Below are positions 46,766 to 56,603 of a stretch of 64,000 bases of DNA, piece by piece (position 1 is the first letter of the stretch; each line of letters begins with the position of its first letter). Origin of the DNA: Candidatus Saccharicenans subterraneus (GTDB lineage Bacteria; Acidobacteriota; Aminicenantia; Aminicenantales; Saccharicenantaceae); the NCBI GenBank assembly GCA_003426165.1, contig QUAH01000005.1, forward strand, positions 158,050-222,049, in the 5' to 3' direction. The position numbers were made by a program, and so were the translations under genes. Below the pieces are notes generated by a model. It did no database searches, was not told the DNA's origin, and was given only the letters and a program-made list of their open reading frames with translations.

Positions 46766-48088
46766 TCAGATGTACTTTTTTTCTTCCTTGAAGGCCAGGC
46801 CCAGCGACTGGAGCTCATCAAGAATCGGTTGATATATTTCGGCCACCGTGGGTGTCAGGACCCCGCTCCTGTGGATCCTTCCTTCCAGTATTAATTTTAC
46901 ACCAAGGGCTACCGGAAGACCAACCGTCCTGGACATGGAAGTATGACCATGGGGTTGACCAAAATCAATGAGGGTAGAGGTAATCTTCTCCCGTCCCTTC
47001 CCCGGATACTCAACCACGATTTCATGCTGCAGAACGGTCAGGTCACGTTCGCCTTCCCGGTATTTCAACTTATCTACCATCAGGGCGACCAGCAGGTCGA
47101 GCGGAGAAATCTTCCTGGAAGGAAGTGGATGGTCGCTCAAAAGTCCGAGCCAGTCCAGGCTCTTGATGACTTCAGAGTCGGCTTCCACTTTGAGTCTGGC
47201 AGCCAGTGCCTGTTTGAGGTCGGCGGCTTCTCCCAAACCCAGGTATTCCCTCATGAATCCGGCATAGGTCTCAGACTGCCACTCCCTCTCGGTTATATCC
47301 AGCAGACCCAGCTCCCCTATCTTTTTTAACTTGAGGCACCAGCCGGGATAACGCAGGGTTCCCCGTAGCATGGTCCTGGCCTCTGGAATACCATAGGTTT
47401 CGGTATAAGAAACAGAATTCCGGTTGGGATAACCCTCAAAAACGCCCAGCCCCGGTATATCGATCATTTTGTAGTGGTTAAAAAGCTCTTCGGCCGGCAC
47501 CACCACTTCCTTCCCATCCAGAAGGTACCGGGCCTCATTCCGACCGGCCAGAAGGACTCCGCGCGGGCTCCAGGAGAATTTATAGCCAAAGGGATTATCC
47601 CTGGCTTCGGGCGCCGGTAACCCGCCGCAGTAAGAAATGAAGCTCAGCACCCGGCCGCCGGCCTGATGAGCCTCGTCAATTAACCTCATGGCTTCCATGT
47701 GGTCAATCCCGGGGTCCAGGCCGAGCTCGTTTAGAAATATCAGGCCCTTTTCCCTGGCCTTACCGTCAAGGGCCTTCATGGCCGGGCTGACATAAGAAGC
47801 CGTTACCAGGTGTTTATTAAGTTCCAGGCAGATTTCAGCCACGTAAGGATGAAAAGTATAGGGAACCATGCTGACCACCACCTGCCCCCCGGCCAGCAGG
47901 CGGGTCAGGGCCTGGCGGTCCTGAAGGTCCAGCTGGAAGACCCGGCCGCGGGGATGGTCCTTAACCAGGTTCCGGGCCCGCTCCAGGTCAAGGTCGGCCA
48001 CCACCAGTTCTATGTCATCATAACCGAGAAGGTATTCAATCAACGGGCCGGCTACCAGTCCGGCACCCAGAAGGCAAACCTTTTTCAT
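46766..48088 (-). CDS. Saccharopine dehydrogenase (glutamate-forming, AASS C-terminal type)
   Basis: A 440-residue oxidoreductase with an N-terminal Rossmann motif (VCLLGAGLVAGPLIEYLL). It closely follows the saccharopine dehydrogenase half of eukaryotic AASS: ELGLDPGIDHMEAMRLID and SYCGGLPAPEARDNPFGYKF are visible. It would oxidise saccharopine to glutamate plus 2-aminoadipate semialdehyde, the second step of lysine degradation. It lies 32 bp downstream of the lysine-ketoglutarate reductase gene and is surely cotranscribed. GAGG precedes the ATG. The direction in vivo (degradation versus synthesis) is inferred from the LKR partner. Confidence 0.88.
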   Translation of the reverse strand: MKKVCLLGAGLVAGPLIEYLLGYDDIELVVADLDLERARNLVKDHPRGRVFQLDLQDRQALTRLLAGGQVVVSMVPYTFHPYVAEICLELNKHLVTASYVSPAMKALDGKAREKGLIFLNELGLDPGIDHMEAMRLIDEAHQAGGRVLSFISYCGGLPAPEARDNPFGYKFSWSPRGVLLAGRNEARYLLDGKEVVVPAEELFNHYKMIDIPGLGVFEGYPNRNSVSYTETYGIPEARTMLRGTLRYPGWCLKLKKIGELGLLDITEREWQSETYAGFMREYLGLGEAADLKQALAARLKVEADSEVIKSLDWLGLLSDHPLPSRKISPLDLLVALMVDKLKYREGERDLTVLQHEIVVEYPGKGREKITSTLIDFGQPHGHTSMSRTVGLPVALGVKLILEGRIHRSGVLTPTVAEIYQPILDELQSLGLAFKEEKKYI

Positions 48089-48120
48089 CTTGTACCTCGC
48101 TTTTCTGACTGAAATATTTT

Positions 48121-49431
48121 CTATTTCAGGTAGTTTTCCAGATAACGGAAATCCGGGGTGAGCTCGCCCTTATAAACAATAATGGCTTTTTTCAGGACAG
48201 GGTCGAGCTCCAGCCGGTCAAAAGGACGGTTATAATCGGCCAGGGCCAGGTCCGGAACGTATTTTTTCAACCCCTGGCTGAAATAGGTGGAAGACTCGAT
48301 CGGAAGCTCCGCCGGCAGATTATAAACGGCCAGGACCACCGGACCCGCGCCCTCGAACCCGTCCCTGGATTCTCCCGTGGCCGGGTCATAAACATAAACC
48401 GGCTTTTCAGAATCCGTGGCCCGGACGGTGCATTCGATGGAACCGTTAATATCACAGGTAATATCCCCTATGACCTGTAACCTGGGCTGGTCTTTGGTCC
48501 CATATAGTTTCTGCAGGAATTTCCTGGTCACAAAGCGGGGATACTTTGGAGTCCAGAAAATGCCATTTATAAGGATATTAAGGTAGGGCAGGTATTCTTC
48601 GGAAACCGGGTAATATTTATCGGGGTTCTGGTAATAATCCTGAAGGTCAAAAGGCTGCGCTCCCTTCGGCCTGACCATATCCTCTTCCTTAAAGACAACC
48701 TTGTAAACCCGGTGGGGCGAGAAATAGCCCTTCTCCACCGTTTCGGCCAGTTCGGAGGGCCTGATTTCCACCGCCGGCAGCAGGTCATAAACTTCCTGGG
48801 CACCCTGGGAGACGTGGCCATAACCGAAAAAGCCGCAGATAAAGGGGCTGATTTCGGCCGGCAGGCCCCTGTCCACAATTTCCTGGCCAACAGCCCTGAC
48901 CTCTTCCCTGACTTCAGTCAGGCTGGCATAGTGAACAGCCTGCTTTATCCTCTCGAAGGGGGTCTTCAGACCCAGAAGCTTCATCCTCTGGCCATAGGCC
49001 CACAGGGAATCAACCATCCCGGCATGCCCGGCATAGTTTCCGAAAAACAGGACCCGGCGGCCCTGGTCATCGGTCATCTTCTCGTAATCAATCAGGGTGC
49101 AGCCCAGTTCCATTATCTTCCGGAGCATGGGCATGTTGTGGGCCTGGCCCTTGATGGTATGGGAGAAAAAAACGTAAACCTTGCCCGGTTCGAATAATTG
49201 AAGGGGAATCTCCTTGATGGCCAGGACCACCCGGCTGGGACAGAGGTCTTCCTGGACCACGGCCCCGGCTGCCCGGTATTCGCCGTCGGGGAAAACCCTG
49301 ATGTCAGAGGGTTGGACGTAGAATTGAAAAGGGTGCTTCTCCTGAAGTTCCCTAAGGTGCGAGGGGATCAGCGGAACCCGCCTCTCCCAGCGGCTGATGT
49401 CTTCGCGTCTGATGCCGATATTAATCTTCAT
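48121..49431 (-). CDS. Lysine-ketoglutarate reductase-like protein (AASS N-terminal type)
   Basis: A 436-residue protein of the alanine dehydrogenase/PNT-like fold that matches the LKR half of eukaryotic AASS: IGIRREDISRWERRVPLIP, VYVFFSHTIKGQAHNMPMLR, CTLIDYEKMTDDQGRR, FFGNYAGHAGMVDSLWAYG and VIGDITCDINGSIECTVRAT. It would condense lysine with 2-oxoglutarate to saccharopine using NAD(P)H. In animals and plants LKR and SDH are fused; here they are separate adjacent genes. AAGGA precedes the ATG. First gene of the pair, divergent from cysS. Confidence 0.88.
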   Translation of the reverse strand: MKINIGIRREDISRWERRVPLIPSHLRELQEKHPFQFYVQPSDIRVFPDGEYRAAGAVVQEDLCPSRVVLAIKEIPLQLFEPGKVYVFFSHTIKGQAHNMPMLRKIMELGCTLIDYEKMTDDQGRRVLFFGNYAGHAGMVDSLWAYGQRMKLLGLKTPFERIKQAVHYASLTEVREEVRAVGQEIVDRGLPAEISPFICGFFGYGHVSQGAQEVYDLLPAVEIRPSELAETVEKGYFSPHRVYKVVFKEEDMVRPKGAQPFDLQDYYQNPDKYYPVSEEYLPYLNILINGIFWTPKYPRFVTRKFLQKLYGTKDQPRLQVIGDITCDINGSIECTVRATDSEKPVYVYDPATGESRDGFEGAGPVVLAVYNLPAELPIESSTYFSQGLKKYVPDLALADYNRPFDRLELDPVLKKAIIVYKGELTPDFRYLENYLK

Positions 49432-49576
49432 TATGAGTCCTTTGTAGGTATTATTAGATTGTTATTATGTCATATTTTGAGAAACAAGGTCAAACCATCC
49501 CGTCTATATGTAAGACCGATCAGCTCCTGTTTTCTGCCTATTGACGCCCCAGTATGGTTTGGACATAATAGACAGG

Positions 49577-50971
49577 ATGATTCGTTTCTTCAACACCCTT
49601 TCCGGCTCCCTGGAGGAGTTCCGGCCACTCAAAGAAGGCGAAGTCCGCCTCTATACCTGCGGTCCCACAGTCTACGACTATCCCCATATCGGAAATTACC
49701 GGGCCTACATTTTTGAAGACCTGCTGAAGAGATTCCTGCTGCTGGCCGGTTTCAAGGTCATCCACGTCATGAACATAACCGATGTCGATGACAAGACCAT
49801 CAAGGGAGCCGCGCGCCAGGGCCTTTCCCTCCAGGAGTACACATCTAGGTACATCGAGGCCTTCTTCGAAGACCTCAAGACCCTCAGGATCATGCCGGCC
49901 GATATTTACCCCCGGGCCACCGAGCATATCCCCGACATGGTCAGGATGGTCAGGGGATTGCTGGACAAGGGTTGTGCTTATTACAAGGAAGGTTCCGTAT
50001 ACTTCAGCATCCAGAAATTCCCGGCCTACGGTCGTCTGGCCAAAATCGACCTGGCCGAGCTCAAGGCCGGAGCCCGGGTCGATAGCGACGAGTACGAAAA
50101 AGAGAGCGTCCATGACTTTGCCCTGTGGAAGAAAGCCAAGGAGGGTGAACCCTTCTGGGAAACCGAGCTGGGTGCCGGTCGACCGGGCTGGCACATAGAA
50201 TGCTCGGCCATGAGTACCCGCTATCTCGGGCCCAGTATCGACATCCACTGTGGCGGCATAGATAATATTTTCCCCCACCACGAGAACGAGATAGCCCAAT
50301 CGGAAGCTTATTACGGGCAGAAATTCGTCAATTACTGGCTGCACTGCCACCACCTGGTGGTGGACGGCGAAAAAATGTCCAAGTCCAAGGGAAATTTTTA
50401 TACCCTGCGCGACCTGCTGGCCCGCGGGCTGAATCCGGTTGACCTGCGCTTCTTCCTGCTCTCCACCCATTACCGCAAGATGCTCAACTTTACCTTCGAC
50501 GGCCTGGAGCAGGCCCGGGCCTCGCGGCAGAGAGTCCTGGATTTCGTCTATGAACTGGAACACCGCACCTTGGCCCCGGGGGCAGAGCCGGAGATCCAGG
50601 GTCTGGCAGAAAAGGTATTAACTGATTTCAAAGAAAGTCTAGCCGACGACCTGAATATTTCGGCCGCCCTGGCCGTGCTGTTTGACTTTATCAGGGAAAT
50701 AAACTCCAGGCTGTCCCGCGACCTGCTCAAGCAGGAGGATGCCGTAAGAGTCCTGCGGACCGTTGAGGAGATAGACAGGGTACTGGCCATCCTGCAGGAG
50801 AGAAAAGAGGAAGCCCTGCCGCCGGAGCTCCTGGAAAAAATCGAGCTACGCCAGTGGGCCAGGAAAGAAAAGAATTTTGCCCTGGCTGACGCCATCCGGG
50901 AAGAGCTGCGCCAGCAGGGAATAATGCTGGAAGATACCAAAGAAGGCGTCAGGTGGAAAAGGATAAAGTAG
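49577..50971 (+). CDS. cysS: Cysteinyl-tRNA synthetase
   Basis: A 464-residue class Ia synthetase. TCGPTVYDYPHIGNYR holds the HIGH-like motif and the first zinc Cys (C28); KMSKSKGN is the second signature; ECSAMSTRYLG and HCGGIDNIFPHHENE complete the active site. The ATG at 49577 fits the family N-terminus (MIRFFNTLSG); an upstream TTG in the same frame is unlikely. It overlaps the start of the YraN-family gene by 19 bp. Confidence 0.97.
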   Translation: MIRFFNTLSGSLEEFRPLKEGEVRLYTCGPTVYDYPHIGNYRAYIFEDLLKRFLLLAGFKVIHVMNITDVDDKTIKGAARQGLSLQEYTSRYIEAFFEDLKTLRIMPADIYPRATEHIPDMVRMVRGLLDKGCAYYKEGSVYFSIQKFPAYGRLAKIDLAELKAGARVDSDEYEKESVHDFALWKKAKEGEPFWETELGAGRPGWHIECSAMSTRYLGPSIDIHCGGIDNIFPHHENEIAQSEAYYGQKFVNYWLHCHHLVVDGEKMSKSKGNFYTLRDLLARGLNPVDLRFFLLSTHYRKMLNFTFDGLEQARASRQRVLDFVYELEHRTLAPGAEPEIQGLAEKVLTDFKESLADDLNISAALAVLFDFIREINSRLSRDLLKQEDAVRVLRTVEEIDRVLAILQERKEEALPPELLEKIELRQWARKEKNFALADAIREELRQQGIMLEDTKEGVRWKRIK

Positions 50972-51324
50972 GTTCACTCCCTTTCGGTCGCTGGGGCGAG
51001 GACATTGCCGCCGAGTACCTCGAGAAAAAGGGGTTCCGCATCCTGGACCGGCATTTCCAGTTTCATCACACCGAAATTGACCTGGTAGCTCACGACGGCC
51101 AGTACCTGGTCTTTATCGAAGTCAAGACCCGGAGCTCGGGCGATTTCGGCTGCCCGGAAGAAGCCATCACCGAACGCAAAAAAGCCCACCTGCGGAGAGC
51201 GGCTGAGGGTTATCTCTATCTGAACCAGCTCAACAATATCGATTGCCGCTTTGATGTCATCAGCATCCTCTTTTCTGATGGGCAGCCACCCGCAATTGAA
51301 CACCTGGTCAATGCCTTTGAATAA
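50953..51324 (+). CDS. YraN/UPF0102 family endonuclease-like protein
   Basis: A 123-residue protein of the YraN family with a restriction-endonuclease-like core: GEDIAAEYLEKKGFRILDR, EIDLVAHDGQYLVFIEVKTR (E-D-ExK type) and then KKAHLRRAAEGYL. The cellular role is unknown. It begins with GTG at 50953 inside the end of cysS, so its translation is probably coupled. Confidence 0.9.
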   Translation: MEKDKVGSLPFGRWGEDIAAEYLEKKGFRILDRHFQFHHTEIDLVAHDGQYLVFIEVKTRSSGDFGCPEEAITERKKAHLRRAAEGYLYLNQLNNIDCRFDVISILFSDGQPPAIEHLVNAFE

Positions 51325-51340
51325 ATTTTTCAGGAGATAG

Positions 51341-53950
51341 ATGATGTTCAAATACCGCCTTATTTCAATTGCCTCCTTCTTATCCATCATCTTGATGGTC
51401 TGTTCTGGACCGGCTCAATCCCAGGTAATCCCGGCACCGGAAGAAATCGTGGGTTTCAAGGTCGGAGCCGATTACCATCTCATCACCTATGACCAGGCCA
51501 TTGATTACCTGAAAAAGGTGGCCTCGGTCTCTGACCGCATAAAGTTACAGGAAATGGGCAAGACCACGCTCGGACTGCCCATGTATTATGCGGTTATTTC
51601 CTCCCCCGGTAATCTGGCTGAACTGGAAAAATACCGGGATATCATGAAAAGGATATCGCTGGCTCGTGGCCTGGGCCCGGAAGAAGCGGCCAGGCTATCC
51701 CGCGAGGGAAAGGCCGTAGTCTATATTGACGGTGGCCTGCATGCCTCCGAATGTGCCCCGGCCCAGCACCTGGTGCAGTTAGCCTACGACCTGGTCTCGG
51801 CCCGCGATGAAAAGACCCTGAAAATCCTGGATGAAGTCATCTGTCTCCTGGTGTTTGCCAACCCGGACGGAATGAACATGCTGGCCGAGTGGTACCACAG
51901 GAACGTGGGCACGCCGTTTGAAGTCTCTCCCCTGCCCTACCTCTATCATTATTATGCGGGACACGATAACAACCGCGATTCCTACCTGGCCAACCTGAAG
52001 GAAACCCAGCATATCACCAGGCTGGTCAACCAGGAATGGTACCCGGTCATCCTTTATAACCATCACCAGACAGCCCCCTTCCCGGCCCGCATCTGGATTC
52101 CCCCCAACTCCGAACCGACCAACCCCAACGTCCACCCGCTGATAGTCCGCTGGCAGAACCTCATCGGCTCGGCCATGGGAGCAGCCTTTGATTACGAGGG
52201 CAAGGAAGGAGCCATTTCCCGCATATTTTTCGACACCTGGTACCCCGGCTACGTAACCCAGGTGGTCGATTCCCATAACATCATTTCCATCCTGACCGAA
52301 ACCGCCCTGTACCGCTACGCCACCCCGCGGTTTTACACGGTCAGGGATTTCCCGGCTGAATACCAGGACCTGACCATGTCGGCCTTCTATCCCAGCCCCT
52401 GGAAAGGCGGCTGGTGGCGGCTGCGGGATGCGGTCGATTACTGCCTGACCGCTTCCAAGGCCGTCCTGGAAGTGGCCGCCAAATACCGCCAGGAATTGCT
52501 TTTCAACAAGTACAAGATGGCCAGCGAGGTCATGGCCAGGTTTCAGAAAGAACCTCCCTATGCCTGGATCATCCCCCGGGCCCAGGGCGACCCGGGCAAT
52601 TTAGCCCTGCTGATGAACCGGATGATTCTCCTGGGGATAGAGGTCTACGAGGCCCAGGAAGATTTTTCCTGCGATGGTATAGCCTACCCGAAGGGGACGC
52701 TGGTCATTCCGATGAGCCAGCCCTTTGCCCTGTTTGCCAAGAACATGCTGGAAGAGCAGCGCTACCCCGACCTGAGAAAATACCCGGACCTGTGGCAGGG
52801 ACTAGTCCAGTCCAAGAAAATTGAAGGTTCGCCACTTGAAGCCTATGACATGATGGGCTGGACTCTCTCCTACCAGTTCAACCTCAAGGTTCAGGCGGCC
52901 GGCAGCCCGGTCACGGTTAAAATGAACCGTTTACCTGAAGTTACCCCACCGGCCGGGAAAGTGGAAGGCTCGGGAACCGCGGCTTTTCTGATAGACCACG
53001 GGCAGAACGCTTCCTTCACTGCCATGAACCGCATCCTGAAACAGAAGGGCAAAATTGCCTGGGCTAAAAAGAGCTTTAGCTACGATGGGCAGAATTATCC
53101 GGAAGGAACGATTATCGCCAGTTCCGTCGGCCGTGACTTTATGGAAAAACTGGCCCGGGAGCTCGGCCTTAAAATTCAGGCCTGCGCTTCACGGCCGACG
53201 GCCGAGGTGGCCGAAGTTCGGGCCCCCCGGCTTGGAGTCTACCAGTCCTGGGTGGCCGTGGAAGATGAAGGCTGGACCAGGTTTGTCCTGGATGAACATG
53301 AATTTTCCTACAAGAGCCTGCACGATGCTGACATCAGGGCCGGAAACCTGGCCGCCCAGTACGACACCATAGTCATCCCCGACCATTACGCGCCAGAACT
53401 GCTGCTCAACGGTTACCGCAAGGGCGACATGCCACCCGATTATGTCGGCGGACTGACGCCCCGGGGAGTCAACAACCTGAAAGAATTTGTCAGACAGGGC
53501 GGAACCCTGGTCTTTCTGAACACTTCCTGCAACCTGGCCACCGGCGAATTCAAGCCGGCCGTGAGAAACATCCTGGAGAAAGCCAAAAGAGATGAATTCA
53601 ACTGCTCTGGCTCGATCCTCCTGGCCGAGTTTGACCGTTCTCATCCCGTGGCCTACGGAATGGATGGCCTGCAACCGCTGGTCTTTGCCGAAAGCTGTGC
53701 CTTTGATGTCTTCCCCTCGTTCGACCAGAAAAATTCTCCCAGAATTGTGGCCAAATATGCGGGCGACAACCTGCTGCTCAGCGGCTGGATATACGGAGAG
53801 AAACTCATCCAGCAGAAGGCGGCCATCGTCGAGGTACCGCAGGAAAAGGGGCGGCTGATTCTCCTGGGCTTTCCGGTCCAGTTCCGGGCCCAGTCGCGAG
53901 GCACCTTCAAGCTGCTGTTCAATTCAATTTTTTACGGAACAATAAGATAA
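51341..53950 (+). CDS. Secreted M14 metallopeptidase with C-terminal GATase-like domain
   Basis: An 869-residue exported peptidase with a signal peptide (residues 4-28, SGPAQSQ). Zinc ligands H134 and E137 are in GGLHASECAPAQ and a His is in LYNHHQTAPF; ILTETALYRYATP carries the likely catalytic Glu. The last 250 residues (TIVIPDHYAPELLLNGY, FVRQGGTLVFLN) look like a class I glutamine-amidotransferase/DJ-1-type fold found at the end of several large M14 proteins. Third M14 homologue in the window and, by its motifs, active. AGGAG precedes two consecutive ATGs at 51341 and 51344. Not part of the M14 tandem. Confidence 0.88.
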   Translation: MMFKYRLISIASFLSIILMVCSGPAQSQVIPAPEEIVGFKVGADYHLITYDQAIDYLKKVASVSDRIKLQEMGKTTLGLPMYYAVISSPGNLAELEKYRDIMKRISLARGLGPEEAARLSREGKAVVYIDGGLHASECAPAQHLVQLAYDLVSARDEKTLKILDEVICLLVFANPDGMNMLAEWYHRNVGTPFEVSPLPYLYHYYAGHDNNRDSYLANLKETQHITRLVNQEWYPVILYNHHQTAPFPARIWIPPNSEPTNPNVHPLIVRWQNLIGSAMGAAFDYEGKEGAISRIFFDTWYPGYVTQVVDSHNIISILTETALYRYATPRFYTVRDFPAEYQDLTMSAFYPSPWKGGWWRLRDAVDYCLTASKAVLEVAAKYRQELLFNKYKMASEVMARFQKEPPYAWIIPRAQGDPGNLALLMNRMILLGIEVYEAQEDFSCDGIAYPKGTLVIPMSQPFALFAKNMLEEQRYPDLRKYPDLWQGLVQSKKIEGSPLEAYDMMGWTLSYQFNLKVQAAGSPVTVKMNRLPEVTPPAGKVEGSGTAAFLIDHGQNASFTAMNRILKQKGKIAWAKKSFSYDGQNYPEGTIIASSVGRDFMEKLARELGLKIQACASRPTAEVAEVRAPRLGVYQSWVAVEDEGWTRFVLDEHEFSYKSLHDADIRAGNLAAQYDTIVIPDHYAPELLLNGYRKGDMPPDYVGGLTPRGVNNLKEFVRQGGTLVFLNTSCNLATGEFKPAVRNILEKAKRDEFNCSGSILLAEFDRSHPVAYGMDGLQPLVFAESCAFDVFPSFDQKNSPRIVAKYAGDNLLLSGWIYGEKLIQQKAAIVEVPQEKGRLILLGFPVQFRAQSRGTFKLLFNSIFYGTIR

Positions 53951-54205
53951 CTATGGCCTGAAAGGCCGGTCAGAAAATATTAGGCCGAGTTTATCTGTCT
54001 GTAGGAAATAAAAGTCTATGAAATAAATAATTTGTTACGAAAATAAAAGTTCCAGCAGGAAATCTTTTCCCGAAACCTCTTAGTCTTTCAGATTATGATT
54101 TAAATCGCTCAATTTTATTTCATGTCGCCGGCCAAATTTCCCTGAAATAATCAAGTTCGGATTGGAGTGTGGCGAAGGTTTGATGGTGGCAGGAGGAGCC
54201 GCCTA

Positions 54206-54709
54206 TCAGACGGCCTGGGCCTGATGGCTTTCTTCCACCTTGCGGACGCGGGAATGATCACCGGTCATACCGGCCAGTACCGAAACCGGCAGGTGAAACA
54301 GGGGATGCACCAGATCAGGCGCAATTTCAGCCAGCGGAACCATGACGAAATTCCTGAAACTCATCCTGGGATGGGGCACCACCAGCTTGCTGGTCTGGAC
54401 CACGGTCTTTTCGGCCAGCAGGATGTCGATGTCAATCACCCTCGGTCCTTTATCCACCGAGGGCCGGCGCTTCATCTTCAGTTCGATGTCCTTGACCAGG
54501 TAGAGCAGGGCTATCGGGCTTTTCGCAGCTTCCACCTCCAGCACCTGGTTGTAGAACCAGGGCTGGTCCAGGTAATCAACCGGTTCAGTCTCGTAGACAG
54601 ACGATTGCCGGATTATCCTGACCCCGGCTTTCTGCAGCAGACTGCGAGCCTGGGCCAGGTGGCGGGCCCGGTGGCCGAGGTTACTGCCGAGCGAAAGGTA
54701 GTATCTCAT
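54206..54709 (-). CDS. folK: 2-amino-4-hydroxy-6-hydroxymethyldihydropteridine pyrophosphokinase (HPPK)
   Basis: A 167-residue HPPK. LSLGSNLGHRARHLAQA at the N-terminus, SSVYETEPV, FYNQVLEVE and KGPRVIDIDILL are the family signatures, and PHPRMSFRNFVMVPLAEIAP follows. It transfers pyrophosphate from ATP to the pterin in folate synthesis. It stands alone in this window, without folP or folB beside it. The intergenic region before the convergent M14 gene contains a small hairpin GGCCT-GAA-AGGCC (53955-53967) without a U-tract. Confidence 0.94.
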   Translation of the reverse strand: MRYYLSLGSNLGHRARHLAQARSLLQKAGVRIIRQSSVYETEPVDYLDQPWFYNQVLEVEAAKSPIALLYLVKDIELKMKRRPSVDKGPRVIDIDILLAEKTVVQTSKLVVPHPRMSFRNFVMVPLAEIAPDLVHPLFHLPVSVLAGMTGDHSRVRKVEESHQAQAV

Positions 54710-54768
54710 TTTTAGCTCTAAATATTAGCACCCTCAGCTCAAAAATCAATACTCGCGGCCAAAATAAT

Positions 54769-56391
54769 TTATTTTTTTTCAAAGACCGGACCGCGGATTA
54801 TCATCCCCGGCCTGGCCCCGGTAAAATTTCCCTTATCCAGCACCAGCTGGCCGTTAACCAGCACCTGGATTATGCCCCGGCTGTGTTGATGGGGCGCGGA
54901 AAAAGTGGCCTCGTCTTTTACTTCGGCCGGGTCAAAGATGGTCAGGTCGGCGTAATAACCCTCTCTGATCATGCCCCGGTCTTTAAGCCTCATGGTCTGG
55001 GCTGGCAGCGAGGTCATCTTCCTGATGGCTTCTTCCAAACCAATTATTTTTCTTTCTCTGACATATTCACCCAGAACCCGGGTAAAGGTGCCGTAACTCC
55101 TGGGGTGCGGGCTCCCCTGCCCCGCGACCTGTAGACCACCGTCAGAGCCGATCATGACATACGGGAGCCTCATCAACTCTTCCACATCCCTTTCGTCCAT
55201 CTGAAAAAAGATGGCCGAAACATCCCCCTCTTTCACCAGGTCAATGATCAGGTCCGCCCCGTTGTCCACGGTGGTCGGCTTGCCCTTCAACTCCAGAATC
55301 TGCTTCAGGTTCTTGCCTTCGTAGGCTGGGAATTTCCGGCTGCTGGCTATGTATATGGTTTCCAGTTTATCTATGCCCCGGTTTGAAGTCAGCCGGTTTT
55401 TGATGACCGTCTGCTTGACCCTGGCATAGATTTCCGGGTTCTGCAGCCTCTCCAGAAACTTCTCCCGACCGCCTTCAAAAACGTCCTGGGGCAGGCTGCT
55501 GGTAAAACCGGAACTGGTGGCGGTGTAGGGATACTGGTCAAGAGTCACTTCCACTCCCCCGGCCCTGGCCGCCACCACCGGGGCGGTGATTCTTTCCAGC
55601 TGGTTCCAGACATCTTCGTCAGCCAGTTTAATATGGGAAATCTGAACCGGAATCCCATTCTTCTCGCCGATGGTTATGGCTTCCTCGATGGCTTCAGTAA
55701 TTCTTTTGCCCTGGTTCCTGATGTGGGAAGCATAAAAGCCGCCCAGGTCTTTTAACACCGAAGCCAGCTCCACCAGCTCTTCGGTCCTGGAATAAGTCCC
55801 GGGCAGATAGGCCAGCCCGGTCGATAGTCCAATGGCTCCTGCCTTCATCTCCTGCCGCAGCAGATCTTTCATCCGGGTCATTTCCTCGGCCGAGGGGGCC
55901 TCCATTTTCATGCCCATGACCTGGCGCCGGATGGTATTATGACCGGCCAGGGAAGCAAAGTTGCAGGCTATACCCTTTTTCTCGATGCCGGCGAACAATT
56001 CGGCCAGCGGAAAATCATGGTCGCCACAATTTCCGCCGACGAGAGTGGTCACTCCCTGGGAAACGTAATTCTCGCAGCCGGGGATGTCCAGAAGGTCGCG
56101 GTCGGCGTGGGTGTGAATATCGATGAAGCCTGGAACCACCGCCAGCCCTTCCGCCTCTATTACCTTAGCGGCCTGGCTGGCCTCGATCCGGTCTCTGATG
56201 GCGGCAATTCTCAGGCCCTTTATCCCGATATCGGCCCTAAACCAGGGATTGCCGCTGCCGTCGAAGACCCGGCCGTTCTTTACAACCAGGTCATACCTCA
56301 TCTCTGCCTTCCGGCAACTGAAAAATATAGCGACGGAAATCAGAATTAAAATCAGAATCATAAAGGAGAGCCAATTTCTCATCCTTCTCAT
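54769..56391 (-). CDS. N-acyl-D-amino-acid deacylase (D-aminoacylase) family lipoprotein
   Basis: A 540-residue amidohydrolase. The N-terminus is a membrane signal with a lipobox-like end (VAIFFSC, C26), suggesting a lipoprotein. The metal site begins with VVPGFIDIHTHADRDLLD; VGGNCGDH, FASLAGHNTIR, ISHIKLADEDVW and MIGSDGGL follow, as in D-aminoacylases. It likely hydrolyses N-acyl-D-amino acids outside the cytoplasmic membrane, perhaps products of peptidoglycan. GGAGG seven bases before the ATG at 56391 sets the start; an earlier in-frame ATG at 56445 is less likely. Confidence 0.88.
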   Translation of the reverse strand: MRRMRNWLSFMILILILISVAIFFSCRKAEMRYDLVVKNGRVFDGSGNPWFRADIGIKGLRIAAIRDRIEASQAAKVIEAEGLAVVPGFIDIHTHADRDLLDIPGCENYVSQGVTTLVGGNCGDHDFPLAELFAGIEKKGIACNFASLAGHNTIRRQVMGMKMEAPSAEEMTRMKDLLRQEMKAGAIGLSTGLAYLPGTYSRTEELVELASVLKDLGGFYASHIRNQGKRITEAIEEAITIGEKNGIPVQISHIKLADEDVWNQLERITAPVVAARAGGVEVTLDQYPYTATSSGFTSSLPQDVFEGGREKFLERLQNPEIYARVKQTVIKNRLTSNRGIDKLETIYIASSRKFPAYEGKNLKQILELKGKPTTVDNGADLIIDLVKEGDVSAIFFQMDERDVEELMRLPYVMIGSDGGLQVAGQGSPHPRSYGTFTRVLGEYVRERKIIGLEEAIRKMTSLPAQTMRLKDRGMIREGYYADLTIFDPAEVKDEATFSAPHQHSRGIIQVLVNGQLVLDKGNFTGARPGMIIRGPVFEKK

Positions 56392-56603
56392 CTTCTTTCC
56401 TCCATTTTCCCTTCCTATTTTTTTCCCCGACCAACATAAAGTCAATTAAATTTTTCGGGTTGATTTAGGGGAATATTTTGATTAATATAAAAAACCTGAT
56501 TTCTGACCATGGAAAGCAACTGTAATCCGCACTGCCGGCTTCCGGGCCGGAAAACGTTTCTTGCCCCTATCCCTGAATTAAAAAACTTCTGGAGGCCAAT
56601 TAG

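Noticed and set aside
53955..53967. Terminator hairpin after the large M14 gene
   Set aside because: Only a 5-bp stem (GGCCT/AGGCC) with no U-tract; too weak to call.
54710..54768. CIRCE element (TTAGCACCC resembles one half)
   Set aside because: The matching inverted half-site nine bases away is absent and the neighbours are not heat-shock genes.
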